NCBI GenBank assembly: GCA_964612485.1
Contig: CAZTFF010000005.1
Location: 117,806-181,805 of the forward strand
DNA from: JAFGNV01 sp964612485
GTDB taxonomy: Bacteria > Chloroflexota > Anaerolineae > 4572-78 > J111
Reading direction: 5' to 3'
DNA length: 64,000 bases
Shown one piece after another: positions 26,764 to 34,159 of the stretch. The translations under genes were made by a program, and so were the position numbers. Below the pieces are notes generated by a model, which made no database searches, had not been told where the DNA came from, and worked only from the letters and a program-made list of their open reading frames with translations. Numbering within the stretch: position 1 is the stretch's first letter; each line of letters starts with the position of its first letter.

Positions 26764-28170
26764 CTAGCTGGCCTGCTCGACTACGGGCATTACTACCCGT
26801 TCGCCGGGCTGGGTATTGACTACCTGGGTGCCGAATTCGGGGTAGGTGATGGTGCCGTGTTCGGTAATGTCCAGACCTTCCAATTCTTCCTGCGGGCTGA
26901 CGCGAATGCCCAGAACCATATCTGTCACTTTGAAAACGATGAAGATGGTGACAAACGCCCACACGCTCACCGACAGCGCGCCGATGGCCTGGGTGGATAG
27001 CTGGGCAAACCCGCCGCCGTAGAACAGGCCGGCTGTAGCGCCCATATCGGTCAGAGTGCCGGCTGCCGGCGCTGCAAACAGCCCCACGGCCAGCGTTCCC
27101 CATACCCCGTTGATGCCGTGGACGGCAATCGCGCCCACCGGATCATCAACTTTGAGTACATTCTCCACAAAGTCCAAACCGAAGACCAGCATGGGGCCGG
27201 CGATCAAACCAATAATCAAAGCGCCCACCGGAGAAACGCTGGCGCAGCCGGCCGTGATAGCCACCAGACCGGCCAGCGCGCCGTTGAGCGCCATTTCCGT
27301 AGAAGGATGGCCGGTTTTGATCCAATTAATCAACATTGCCGAAACCGCGCCAGCGGCGGCAGCCATATTGGTGGTAACCGCAATGTAGCCGATGCCAGGG
27401 TTCATCCCGCTGAGCGTGCTGCCGGGATTAAAGCCAAACCAGCCAAACCAGAGGATGAACACGCCCAGAGCCGCCAACGTTAAACTGTGGCCGGGGATCA
27501 CATTGCTGCTGCCGTCTTTATTGAATTTACCGATGCGAGGGCCAAGCACAATGGCCCCGGCCAGCGCGGCCCAACCGCCCACGCTGTGGACAATGGTGGA
27601 ACCGGCAAAATCAATGAAGCCCATCTCGGCTAACCAACCGCCGCCCCACAACCAGTGGCCGGAAATCGGGTAGATCAGGCCAACCAGGATGACGCTATAA
27701 ACCAGGTAGGCTGAGAATTTCAATCGTTCAGCCACTGCCCCGGAAACGATGGTCGCGGCGGTGGCGGCAAACACTAATTGGAACAGGAACCCGGCCCAGT
27801 CGTAGGCGCTCTCAGCGCCAAAACTGAGATCGCTGAGGAAAAAGTTGCTGGTTCCCAGAAATCCCCCGGCGGAAGCGCCGTACATCAGGCCAAAGCCAAG
27901 GATAAAGTACAATAATGTACCAACGGAGAAATCCATCAGGTTTTTCATCAACAGATTGGCAGCGTTTTTGCCCCGGCTGAAACCACTTTCAACCATAGCA
28001 AAGCCGGCCTGCATAAAAAACACCAGAAAGGCGGCCAACAGCAACCAGATGACGTCGAGTTGGCTTTCGGTGGTCACTGCGCCTTCTTCCTGCGCGTAAG
28101 CCACGCTGCCAAATACCAACATCAGAATTAAGGCGGTGGGCAAGGCCCGTACAAACAATTTACTTTTCAC
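26764..28170 (-). CDS. amt: Ammonium transporter (Amt/MEP/Rh family)
   Basis: 468 residues. A cleavable signal peptide (to about VAYA, residue 26) is followed by 11 membrane helices. Family signatures: FFMQAGFAMVESGFSRGKNAANLLMKN, GHWLWGGGWL, the GFIDFAGSTIVHSVGGWAALAGA segment with the first pore histidine, and AVHGINGVWGTLAVGLFA with the second. The C-terminal cytoplasmic tail is long (about 65 residues). It imports ammonium for GlnA, whose gene lies downstream on the same strand. The start is GTG with AGGAG 7 nt upstream. The leader carries its own promoter and a terminator hairpin, described separately. Confidence 0.96.
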   Translation of the reverse strand: MKSKLFVRALPTALILMLVFGSVAYAQEEGAVTTESQLDVIWLLLAAFLVFFMQAGFAMVESGFSRGKNAANLLMKNLMDFSVGTLLYFILGFGLMYGASAGGFLGTSNFFLSDLSFGAESAYDWAGFLFQLVFAATAATIVSGAVAERLKFSAYLVYSVILVGLIYPISGHWLWGGGWLAEMGFIDFAGSTIVHSVGGWAALAGAIVLGPRIGKFNKDGSSNVIPGHSLTLAALGVFILWFGWFGFNPGSTLSGMNPGIGYIAVTTNMAAAAGAVSAMLINWIKTGHPSTEMALNGALAGLVAITAGCASVSPVGALIIGLIAGPMLVFGLDFVENVLKVDDPVGAIAVHGINGVWGTLAVGLFAAPAAGTLTDMGATAGLFYGGGFAQLSTQAIGALSVSVWAFVTIFIVFKVTDMVLGIRVSPQEELEGLDITEHGTITYPEFGTQVVNTQPGERVVMPVVEQAS

Positions 28171-28238
28171 AATATTTCTCCTTTTTTGATCGTTTAATGT
28201 GAATTAAAAGTTTTGTAACAGGCTTCGTTGCCCAAATA

Positions 28239-28275
28239 CAAAAAGCCCCTAGCAATAAAAATCTGCTAAGGGCTT
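28239..28275 (-). terminator. Terminator/attenuator hairpin in the amt leader
   Basis: On the minus strand AGCCCTTAGCA pairs over 11 bp (one G-T) with TGCTAGGGGCT across a 9-nt loop, followed by TTTTTG. It lies between the amt promoter (28322-28350) and the amt start (28170), so transcription of amt must pass it. This is the layout of an attenuator. Confidence 0.8.
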
Positions 28276-28321
28276 CGCGGCCGCAAAGATTTAAGTAAAA
28301 GTGTTTATTTAATTGAGCGCA

Positions 28322-28350
28322 ACAATATCATACTTTTTTGAGCTTGTCAA
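28322..28350 (-). promoter_or_regulatory. Sigma70-type promoter of amt
   Basis: Perfect -35 TTGACA (28345-28350), 17-bp spacer, -10 TATTGT (28322-28327). The expected start is near 28315, giving a leader of about 145 nt that contains the attenuator-like hairpin. Confidence 0.75.
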
Positions 28351-28534
28351 GCCGTTTTTGGCTGCTTTTAAGTTTTTTAAGGTCGGGTAAGAGTGCTGTT
28401 TCTTAAAAACTTTTAGAAAAATTTCACTTTTGTATACATTTTTGAACCGGAAAGGGAAAATGGTAAAAAAATTGTGTCTTTTTACCTGAAAAACGAAAAT
28501 AATTGGATCGTTGAATTGCCTTGAATTTATTTGG

Positions 28535-28577
28535 AATCAAACAGACGTGCGATAAGTGCCTGCACGTCTGTTTGATT
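28535..28577 (-). terminator. Hairpin after the ANTAR response regulator gene
   Basis: Perfect 16-bp stem AATCAAACAGACGTGC / GCACGTCTGTTTGATT with an 11-nt loop, starting 12 bp after the stop codon. A-rich and T-rich sequence flanks it, but the T-tract on the minus strand is poor. It probably marks the 3' end of the pgk-regulator transcript and separates it from amt. Confidence 0.65.
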
Positions 28578-28589
28578 ATTTTATTTGGG

Positions 28590-29195
28590 TTACGCCGTTT
28601 TTTGACCAACGGTAATTACAGCCTCGGCCACCTGCCGCATAGGACGGCGTTTTTCTCTCGCGGTCATTTGCAGGCGTTTGTACGCTTCTGCTTCGGTCAA
28701 ACCGGCGGCTACCAAAATCCGTTTGGCTGCATCAATCAATTCCCTCGATTCCAGTTGGTCGCGTAGCTGGTAAGCCTCCTGGGCCACAGAGCGCATATCT
28801 TTAAAACGCATCAGGGCCACTTCGATCATGGGCCGCAGTTTGCTCTCGCTGATGGGTTTGACCAGATAGCCCATCACGGCGGCGTTGGCGGCCCGTTCGA
28901 TGAGCGCCTGGTCGGTATAGGCCGTCAGCATGATGATGGGCATGGGCATTTCTGCGGCCAGGATTTCGGCCACGGTCAGCCCATCTTTGCCCGGCATCTT
29001 TATGTCCAGCAGTACCAGATCGGGCTGGAGGGCGCGCGCTTTGGCCAGGGCATCTTCACCGTTGGCGGCGGTGGCAATCACATCGTATCCCATACTGGTC
29101 ACCATGGCTTTTAACCCCATGCGGATGACGGCTTCGTCATCGGCAATGAGAATGCGGAGGCTGTTGCTGCTACCAAAATCTTGCTTATTTATCAT
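28590..29195 (-). CDS. Response regulator with ANTAR RNA-binding output domain
   Basis: 201 residues. The receiver domain (about 12-130) has the acidic pair DDE, phospho-acceptor Asp in LVLLDIKMPGKDG, Thr/Ala in LTAYTD and Lys in YLVKPI. The C-terminal ~60 residues (ESRELIDAAKRILVAAGLTEAEAYKRLQMTAREKRRPMRQVAEAVI) match the ANTAR three-helix domain of AmiR/NasT/Rv1626-type antiterminators. Such proteins, when phosphorylated, bind paired RNA hairpins and stop termination. The ATG overlaps the end of pgk by 11 nt (translational coupling). The next gene downstream is amt, whose leader has a terminator hairpin: a probable target. No histidine kinase gene is in the window. Confidence 0.92.
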   Translation of the reverse strand: MINKQDFGSSNSLRILIADDEAVIRMGLKAMVTSMGYDVIATAANGEDALAKARALQPDLVLLDIKMPGKDGLTVAEILAAEMPMPIIMLTAYTDQALIERAANAAVMGYLVKPISESKLRPMIEVALMRFKDMRSVAQEAYQLRDQLESRELIDAAKRILVAAGLTEAEAYKRLQMTAREKRRPMRQVAEAVITVGQKTA

Positions 29196-30363
29196 CCAGC
29201 GCGGCGACTCCCGGTAAAGTTTTTCCTTCCAGAAATTCCAGGCTGGCCCCGCCGCCGGTGGAAATATGGCTGATCTTATCGGCCAGGCCGGATCGTTCTA
29301 CCGCCGAGGCGCTGTCGCCGCCGCCCACAATGGTGGTGGCATCCGATAGTTGGGACAGCGCCTTGGCCACGGCAAAGGTGCCTTCGGCAAATTTGGGGAA
29401 TTCAAAGACGCCCATGGGGCCGTTCCAGACCACGGTTTTGGCGGCGGCCAGCCGGTTGGAAAAGTGGGCAATGGTGGCCGGGCCAATGTCTAAAATCATC
29501 CAGTCGGTGGGCACTTCGTCTACCGGTACCACTTTTGATTCGGTCTCGGCCTTGAACTCCGCAGCCACCACGCAGTCAACCGGCAGAATGAGTTTGTCGG
29601 CGTGGCTGGACAGCAGTTTTTTGGCGGTTTCCAGGGCTTCGTCTTCTACCAGCGAGTTGCCCACCTCGTACCCCTGCGCCACAAAAAAGGTGTTGGCCAT
29701 GCCGCCGCCAATGAGCAGCGAATCGACCTTGCCCAATAAATTTTCAATGACGGCGATCTTATCTGAAATTTTTGCCCCGCCCATAATGGCCAAAAAAGGC
29801 TGGGCCGGGTTGGCCAATGCGCCGCCCAGATATTGCAGCTCTTTTTCCAACAGAAAACCGGCGGCTGCCGGGCGCAGCGTATCGGTGACGCCGGCGGTTG
29901 AGGCGTGAGCGCGGTGGGCGCTGCCAAAGGCATCGTTGACATAAACTTCGCCGAGGGCGGCCAATTGGGCCGAAAAATCAGCGTCGTTTTTCTTTTCTTC
30001 CTTGTGAAAACGGGTGTTTTCCAGCAGGGTGACATCGCCGGGCTGCATGGCCTTCACTTCGTTTTCCACTTCGGGGCCAACACAGTCATCCAGCATTTTG
30101 ACCGGCTTTCCTAACAACTCGCTCAACTTCTCCGCCGCCGGTTTTAGCGAAAATTTGGGGTCCGGGCCGTCTTTGGGGCGTCCCAGGTGGCTCATCAGCA
30201 CCACGCCGGCGCCGTTGTCTAACAAATAATTGATGGTGGGCAGGGCCGCTCGAATGCGGCGGTCATCACTCACCCGGCCCTCTTGCAGCGGCACATTAAA
30301 ATCTACGCGAACCAGAACACGCTTACCATTTACATCAATATCTTTAATTGTTTTTTTATTCAT
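29185..30363 (-). CDS. pgk: Phosphoglycerate kinase
   Basis: 392 residues, standard length for the monomeric cytoplasmic enzyme that makes ATP from 1,3-bisphosphoglycerate in glycolysis. Visible motifs: the substrate signature KRVLVRVDFNVPL near the N-terminus, LMSHLGRPK, LLENTRFHKEE, NDAFGSAHRAHAST, the hinge and nucleotide-binding segments LGGAKISDKI and WNGPMGVFEFPKFAEGT, and GGGDSASAVE. The start ATG follows GAGGGAAA. Its last 11 nt overlap the ANTAR regulator gene. Confidence 0.97.
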   Translation of the reverse strand: MNKKTIKDIDVNGKRVLVRVDFNVPLQEGRVSDDRRIRAALPTINYLLDNGAGVVLMSHLGRPKDGPDPKFSLKPAAEKLSELLGKPVKMLDDCVGPEVENEVKAMQPGDVTLLENTRFHKEEKKNDADFSAQLAALGEVYVNDAFGSAHRAHASTAGVTDTLRPAAAGFLLEKELQYLGGALANPAQPFLAIMGGAKISDKIAVIENLLGKVDSLLIGGGMANTFFVAQGYEVGNSLVEDEALETAKKLLSSHADKLILPVDCVVAAEFKAETESKVVPVDEVPTDWMILDIGPATIAHFSNRLAAAKTVVWNGPMGVFEFPKFAEGTFAVAKALSQLSDATTIVGGGDSASAVERSGLADKISHISTGGGASLEFLEGKTLPGVAALDDK

Positions 30364-30405
30364 CAGTTTCCCTCTTTAAAAAGATTTTGATTGCTCATTT
30401 ATAGA

Positions 30406-31587
30406 TTATTCTACAGGCACAGGCATAAAAAGCGGGTTGCCCGGCCCGGCCAGAATCACTTCAACGTGGTCTAAATTTTCCAGATCGGCATTAAAAAAGT
30501 AGCTGATTTGCAGGGTTTGGCTGTCTGGATAGGGGGTGTTAAATTCAAAACCGGAACTGGTTATAATTAAATTTTGTTCGGGAATGCTTAAGGTTAATTT
30601 TTCCTTGAGTTGGGCCAAGAATGATTCTGCATTTTTTTCTACAAACAGGCTGTCCGGCAGGCCGCGCAGTAAAAATTCCACCTTTGCCTGTCGTGGTGCG
30701 GTGTTGGACAGGTGAGTGACTCGAACAGGCATCAGCTCAAAGTGGATAACCTCGCCCCGATAATTTATTTTGGCCGGAAAGATGACGAGCGCCTGGGCGG
30801 TTGCTTCGGCTCCCGTGGCTGCGGTTGGGTCAATAACCGGCATTGGCGCGCGGATCGGTTCAGTTGCGCCGATTTGGCTGATCGTCAAAGTAAATTCCCG
30901 GTCTGGTAAAGAGCCGGAATTTCTGTAGAAAAATGTTTCCGCTTTGATAAGCGCGTCGGTTTCATCATCAATCCAGAAAGTTCCTCGGAGTTCAACCGGC
31001 CTGTTGTTCATCTGGATGGTGCCCGCCACTGTGTAGCGCGTTGATGGGCGGTCCAGAATGATTCCCGCATTTTCTTTAATTGGCGCGGCTTTTGTTTGCG
31101 TTGTTAATTGGATTAATTCCTGGATAGCCGGCAACTCTGTAAAATGGCTTCCGCCGGCCCATTCGTTGCGCGGTGTGGTCATCCAGCCCTGGAACTCTGG
31201 CTCAAACACGTAAACATACGGTTCGATGATATAAATTTCTTGTTGACGCCCTTCAAAATCCCGGTTAAAAAAATGCAGGTTTCCCTGGGCGTCTACCTCA
31301 CCGGATACAATTTGCTCCGTTTGATGTCCCCGGCTATCTCGAACTACTTGCCGATTTTCAAAGAAATAGCCCGGCAGCGTTTGCATTTTGGCGTAAGCCT
31401 GGGCAATGTTAAGCGCGTTGCGTTTAGGTAATGTTTGGGTGGGTTGGGTCTGGCTTTGTCGATTAAACGTTTGCAGACGATCTAGCGACCCGCAGGCCAG
31501 TATCATCAGCAACACCAGTGTAGCGATGATAATTTTTTTTTTGTTTTGAGGGCGCGGACTTACGACCATACACGCGTTATCAGACAC
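30406..31587 (-). CDS. Lipoprotein with LppX/LolA-like fold, function unknown
   Basis: 393 residues from GTG at 31585-31587 (GAGG close upstream); an ATG six codons in is an alternative but lacks a ribosome site. A basic stretch then a hydrophobic helix ending LLMILACGS forms a signal peptide with a lipobox Cys at about residue 32, so the protein should be lipid-anchored outside the cytoplasm. The mature part opens with a long helix-type stretch (NIAQAYAKMQTLPGYFFENRQ) and alternating beta segments like LppX/LprG or LolA lipid-binding proteins, followed by a second beta-rich half. Assignment is by pattern only. It lies upstream of pgk on the same strand, 42 bp away. Confidence 0.65.
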   Translation of the reverse strand: MSDNACMVVSPRPQNKKKIIIATLVLLMILACGSLDRLQTFNRQSQTQPTQTLPKRNALNIAQAYAKMQTLPGYFFENRQVVRDSRGHQTEQIVSGEVDAQGNLHFFNRDFEGRQQEIYIIEPYVYVFEPEFQGWMTTPRNEWAGGSHFTELPAIQELIQLTTQTKAAPIKENAGIILDRPSTRYTVAGTIQMNNRPVELRGTFWIDDETDALIKAETFFYRNSGSLPDREFTLTISQIGATEPIRAPMPVIDPTAATGAEATAQALVIFPAKINYRGEVIHFELMPVRVTHLSNTAPRQAKVEFLLRGLPDSLFVEKNAESFLAQLKEKLTLSIPEQNLIITSSGFEFNTPYPDSQTLQISYFFNADLENLDHVEVILAGPGNPLFMPVPVE

Positions 31588-31767
31588 CTTACCTCAATCG
31601 TCCGCAGTAAAAATTTGCTTTGAAGGCTTCATTTTACTCCTACCGGCGCTAAAGCACAAACATAAGCGGTTTGCTACTCAACTTCTCCGAAGGCTGTATT
31701 GTTCCAGAGTGAGGCGTGAATCGCTCGTCACTCATCACTTTTTCTGACCGAAATGAGACGTATCTAT

Positions 31768-31796
31768 TTGAGATTATGTAAAAAACCCGCTATACT
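31768..31796 (+). promoter_or_regulatory. Sigma70-type promoter
   Basis: -35 TTGAGA (31768-31773), 17-bp spacer, -10 TATACT (31791-31796), 30 bp before the start of the 170-residue gene. Confidence 0.65.
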
Positions 31797-31826
31797 TGAG
31801 ATATATGTATTTGGCGGAGGTGACTT

Positions 31827-32339
31827 ATGGACGGCGGTATCAGCCTGCAAATCAATGAGTTGGAAACCAAACTAATTCTGCCCCGTTTTTTGGTGGAGGG
31901 CTTGATTAAGGCTGTGGGAAATATTGAAAATACCTTTAACGACGAGCGCTATAACTTTGTGAATTTGCATCATCCGGTGGTAACGCCGTGGCATCAAACC
32001 AATCCGCTCAAACCGCTCAGTATGGGCGAAACAACGGTAAAAGTTGAGGAGGTTTTGTTGGCCTATCCAACCGATCCCGCAGATCAGGCCGAAATCCCCA
32101 AAATGCCTACGTCACAACGGGGCATTCTTTATCTGGGAGATTTTGTGGTGCATGGCGATGTTTCTATGGGCAATGATATGGATTTATCAACCGCCATTGA
32201 TGGGATCAACAAACGTTTTATTGTTTTGACCGACGCGACCATTTTCCCGCTGTTCCCTGCCGCCGCCTCGATCCAGGAAGTGATGCCCATTGTCCTGGTC
32301 AACAGAAGCAAAGTGTACCAGAGCCACGCCGAAAAATAG
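31827..32339 (+). CDS. Conserved-looking protein of unknown function
   Basis: 170 residues, soluble, no family recognised with confidence. The middle contains RGILYLGDFVVHGDVSMGNDMDLSTAIDGINKRFIVLTDATIFPL, which reads as beta strands with a conserved-looking GDF..HG..SMG core; the start has LETKLILPRFLVEGLIKAVGNIE. A strong GGCGGAGG ribosome site and an upstream promoter support expression as a single-gene unit. Its stop is 2 bp from the convergent nth stop. Confidence 0.65.
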   Translation: MDGGISLQINELETKLILPRFLVEGLIKAVGNIENTFNDERYNFVNLHHPVVTPWHQTNPLKPLSMGETTVKVEEVLLAYPTDPADQAEIPKMPTSQRGILYLGDFVVHGDVSMGNDMDLSTAIDGINKRFIVLTDATIFPLFPAAASIQEVMPIVLVNRSKVYQSHAEK

Positions 32340-32341
32340 CG

Positions 32342-33001
32342 TTAGCGGCTCCGTTCCACCCCCACCCGCTCGCAAAATTGGCTCACCGGGCATTGGCTGC
32401 ACCAGGGCGAAATCGGCGTGCAGAGATTCTGCCCCATACTTACCAGCAGGCCGTTGTATTCGATCCAATATTCCGGCGGCAGCTTTTCCCGCAACGCAAA
32501 TTCGGTTTTTTCCGGCGTTTGGGTTTCTATGTAGCCCCAGCGGTTGGAAATCCGGTGAACGTGGGTATCCACACAGATGCCCGGCTTGTTGAAACCGGCG
32601 GTTATCACCAGATTGGCCGTCTTGCGCCCCACCCCCGGCAGTTCAAGCAGTTGATCCAGCTCGTCCGGTACGCGGCCCTGGTACTGTTCAATGAGCTGCT
32701 GCGATACCTCCAGAATACTTTTGGCTTTGTTCCGGTAAAAGCCCACCGGATAAATGATCTCGACAATTTCTTTAGCCGAGAGTTTGACCATCTCGTAGGG
32801 ATTGCCGGCAACATCAAATAATTTGGGCGCAATTTTCGCCGTCAACGTATCTTTGGTGCGCAGGCTGAGAATGGTGGCGATGAGGATTTGGTAGGGCGTA
32901 CGCTCCTCGTGCCGCCCCATACTATCGACCATGGGCAGTTCCCATTCTTTGGCTTTTTCCCGCAGAATGGGGATTATCTGGTGAATGTCTTGATCTTTCA
33001 C
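32342..33001 (-). CDS. nth: Endonuclease III (base-excision repair DNA glycosylase/AP lyase)
   Basis: 219 residues. The helix-hairpin-helix LLELPGVGRKTANLV carries the catalytic Lys, GICVDTHVHRISNRWG the catalytic Asp, and the C-terminus CTPISPWCSQCPVSQFC is the [4Fe-4S] motif C-x6-C-x2-C-x5-C. It removes oxidised pyrimidines and cleaves the resulting abasic site. The start is GTG (32999-33001), 6 bp after the stop of the upstream small gene, so both are probably one operon. Confidence 0.95.
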   Translation of the reverse strand: MKDQDIHQIIPILREKAKEWELPMVDSMGRHEERTPYQILIATILSLRTKDTLTAKIAPKLFDVAGNPYEMVKLSAKEIVEIIYPVGFYRNKAKSILEVSQQLIEQYQGRVPDELDQLLELPGVGRKTANLVITAGFNKPGICVDTHVHRISNRWGYIETQTPEKTEFALREKLPPEYWIEYNGLLVSMGQNLCTPISPWCSQCPVSQFCERVGVERSR

Positions 33002-33007
33002 TGAGAG

Positions 33008-33340
33008 TTAACCCGCTTTCTGTGACTCGTACCGGTTATTGGGCACTTTGCCATCGGCCCGGATGAGAAATCGTTCGTAGGCCAGGCCGTCGCCGCTAAA
33101 TTCCACAAAAGCGCCGCCTTTATGCACCTCTAATCGAACCAATTCCTTGCTGCGCAGCGATTGCATAATCACCTGCACTTGCTGCTCCGAAAGTTCGCCC
33201 CCCGCTTCGCGATACCCGGCCAATTTTCCCAAAAAACTGCTGAGTTTTTGTAAGTCGTCCGGCGGCAGATCATCAAAATTCTGCGCCAATTCGGTCATTT
33301 TCCTGGCCCACCGAACGGTGGAAAAATCTATTTGCAGCAT
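33008..33340 (-). CDS. Small protein of unknown function
   Basis: 110 residues from ATG at 33338-33340, which has GGAGG 9 nt upstream. A longer in-frame reading to 33421 runs through a dispersed repeat and was rejected. It is soluble and charged; the middle reads LSSFLGKLAGYREAGGELSEQQVQVIMQSLRSKELVRLEVHKGGAFVEF, a helical part followed by a short beta part. No family recognised. It precedes nth by 6 bp, but a link with DNA repair is only positional. Confidence 0.65.
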   Translation of the reverse strand: MLQIDFSTVRWARKMTELAQNFDDLPPDDLQKLSSFLGKLAGYREAGGELSEQQVQVIMQSLRSKELVRLEVHKGGAFVEFSGDGLAYERFLIRADGKVPNNRYESQKAG

Positions 33341-33352
33341 CGAGCAAAACCT

Positions 33353-33440
33353 CCTAACGTGGACAAAGCCGCAATCAAAAAGAAATGTGCAACTGGACGT
33401 TCTTGCTTGTTGTACAAGCATTTCACTGGTTAGGCCCTAA
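33353..33440 (+). repeat. Dispersed 88-bp repeat, copy 1
   Basis: Begins CCTAACGTGGACAA and ends GGTTAGGCCCTAAC; an internal near-palindrome is formed by the TTCTTGCTTGTTGTACAAG part. A second copy of equal length and orientation lies at 56106-56193. The stop codon of the pentapeptide-repeat gene lies in its last bases. Confidence 0.8.
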
Positions 33441-34033
33441 CGTTTCTTTCTGCCAAAAAATCCCCGCGCGGTTTTGACTTGGCGCGGATTGTTGGCGCGT
33501 TGGTAATTGGCCGGCAGGCGCGCGTTTTCTAATTTAGCGCCGTTTACATTTTCGGCCCGGGATAGATCGGTATCGCGCAGGTCGGCCTGGGTGAGATTGG
33601 CATTGAGCAGGATGGCGCGAGTTAAACGCGCGCCGGTAAACACCGCCCCGGCAGCCTGCACCAGCGAGAGGTCAGCCTGGGTCAAATCGGCGCGGCTGAA
33701 ATCGGCCCGGCTGATGTCTGCGCCGTACAGGTCAATGGCGCGCAGGTTGGCGCTTGTCAAAATGGCGTTGGCGAAAATAGTGCCCGCCGCGATAGCGCCA
33801 TGTAAATCAGCGTGGCTGAGATCGGCCCGGCTGAAATTTGTACCTGGCATCGACGCTCCCACAAAACAACTGCCTGCCAAATTGGCCTCACTCAAATCCG
33901 TATCTCGCAGCCAGGCGTGGGAAAAATCCAGCCCATTCAAATCCGCGCCGGATAAATCCAGCCTCTCCAGCCGCATATTTCGTTCCCCGGCAGCGTACCG
34001 CCGGGCCAAATCAAGATGTTGCGCATCAGCCAT
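33437..34033 (-). CDS. Pentapeptide-repeat protein
   Basis: 198 residues. From about residue 22 to 165 it is built of A(D/N)LXX pentapeptides (LDLSGADLNGLDFSHAWLRDTDLSEANL is typical), which fold as a right-handed four-sided beta helix. After this comes a basic tail ending GFFGRKKR. There is no signal peptide. Some family members mimic DNA and bind gyrase; most are uncharacterised, and no target can be named here. Its stop codon lies at the edge of the 88-bp dispersed repeat, so the basic tail could be a recent alteration. Confidence 0.88.
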   Translation of the reverse strand: MADAQHLDLARRYAAGERNMRLERLDLSGADLNGLDFSHAWLRDTDLSEANLAGSCFVGASMPGTNFSRADLSHADLHGAIAAGTIFANAILTSANLRAIDLYGADISRADFSRADLTQADLSLVQAAGAVFTGARLTRAILLNANLTQADLRDTDLSRAENVNGAKLENARLPANYQRANNPRQVKTARGFFGRKKR

Positions 34034-34159
34034 ACCGGGCGAAAGTATAGCGGAAAGTTAAGCGCAAGGCAATCCCCAACCTGGCAGCCGGTGAAAATTT
34101 GCCGGAACGTAAAAATCAAGTACAGTGCATCCATTCGGATTTACCTGGGGATACGCTTT

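Noticed and set aside
33341..33421. N-terminal extension of the 110-residue protein
   Set aside because: It is encoded by the dispersed 88-bp repeat, while the ATG at 33340 has a GGAGG site.
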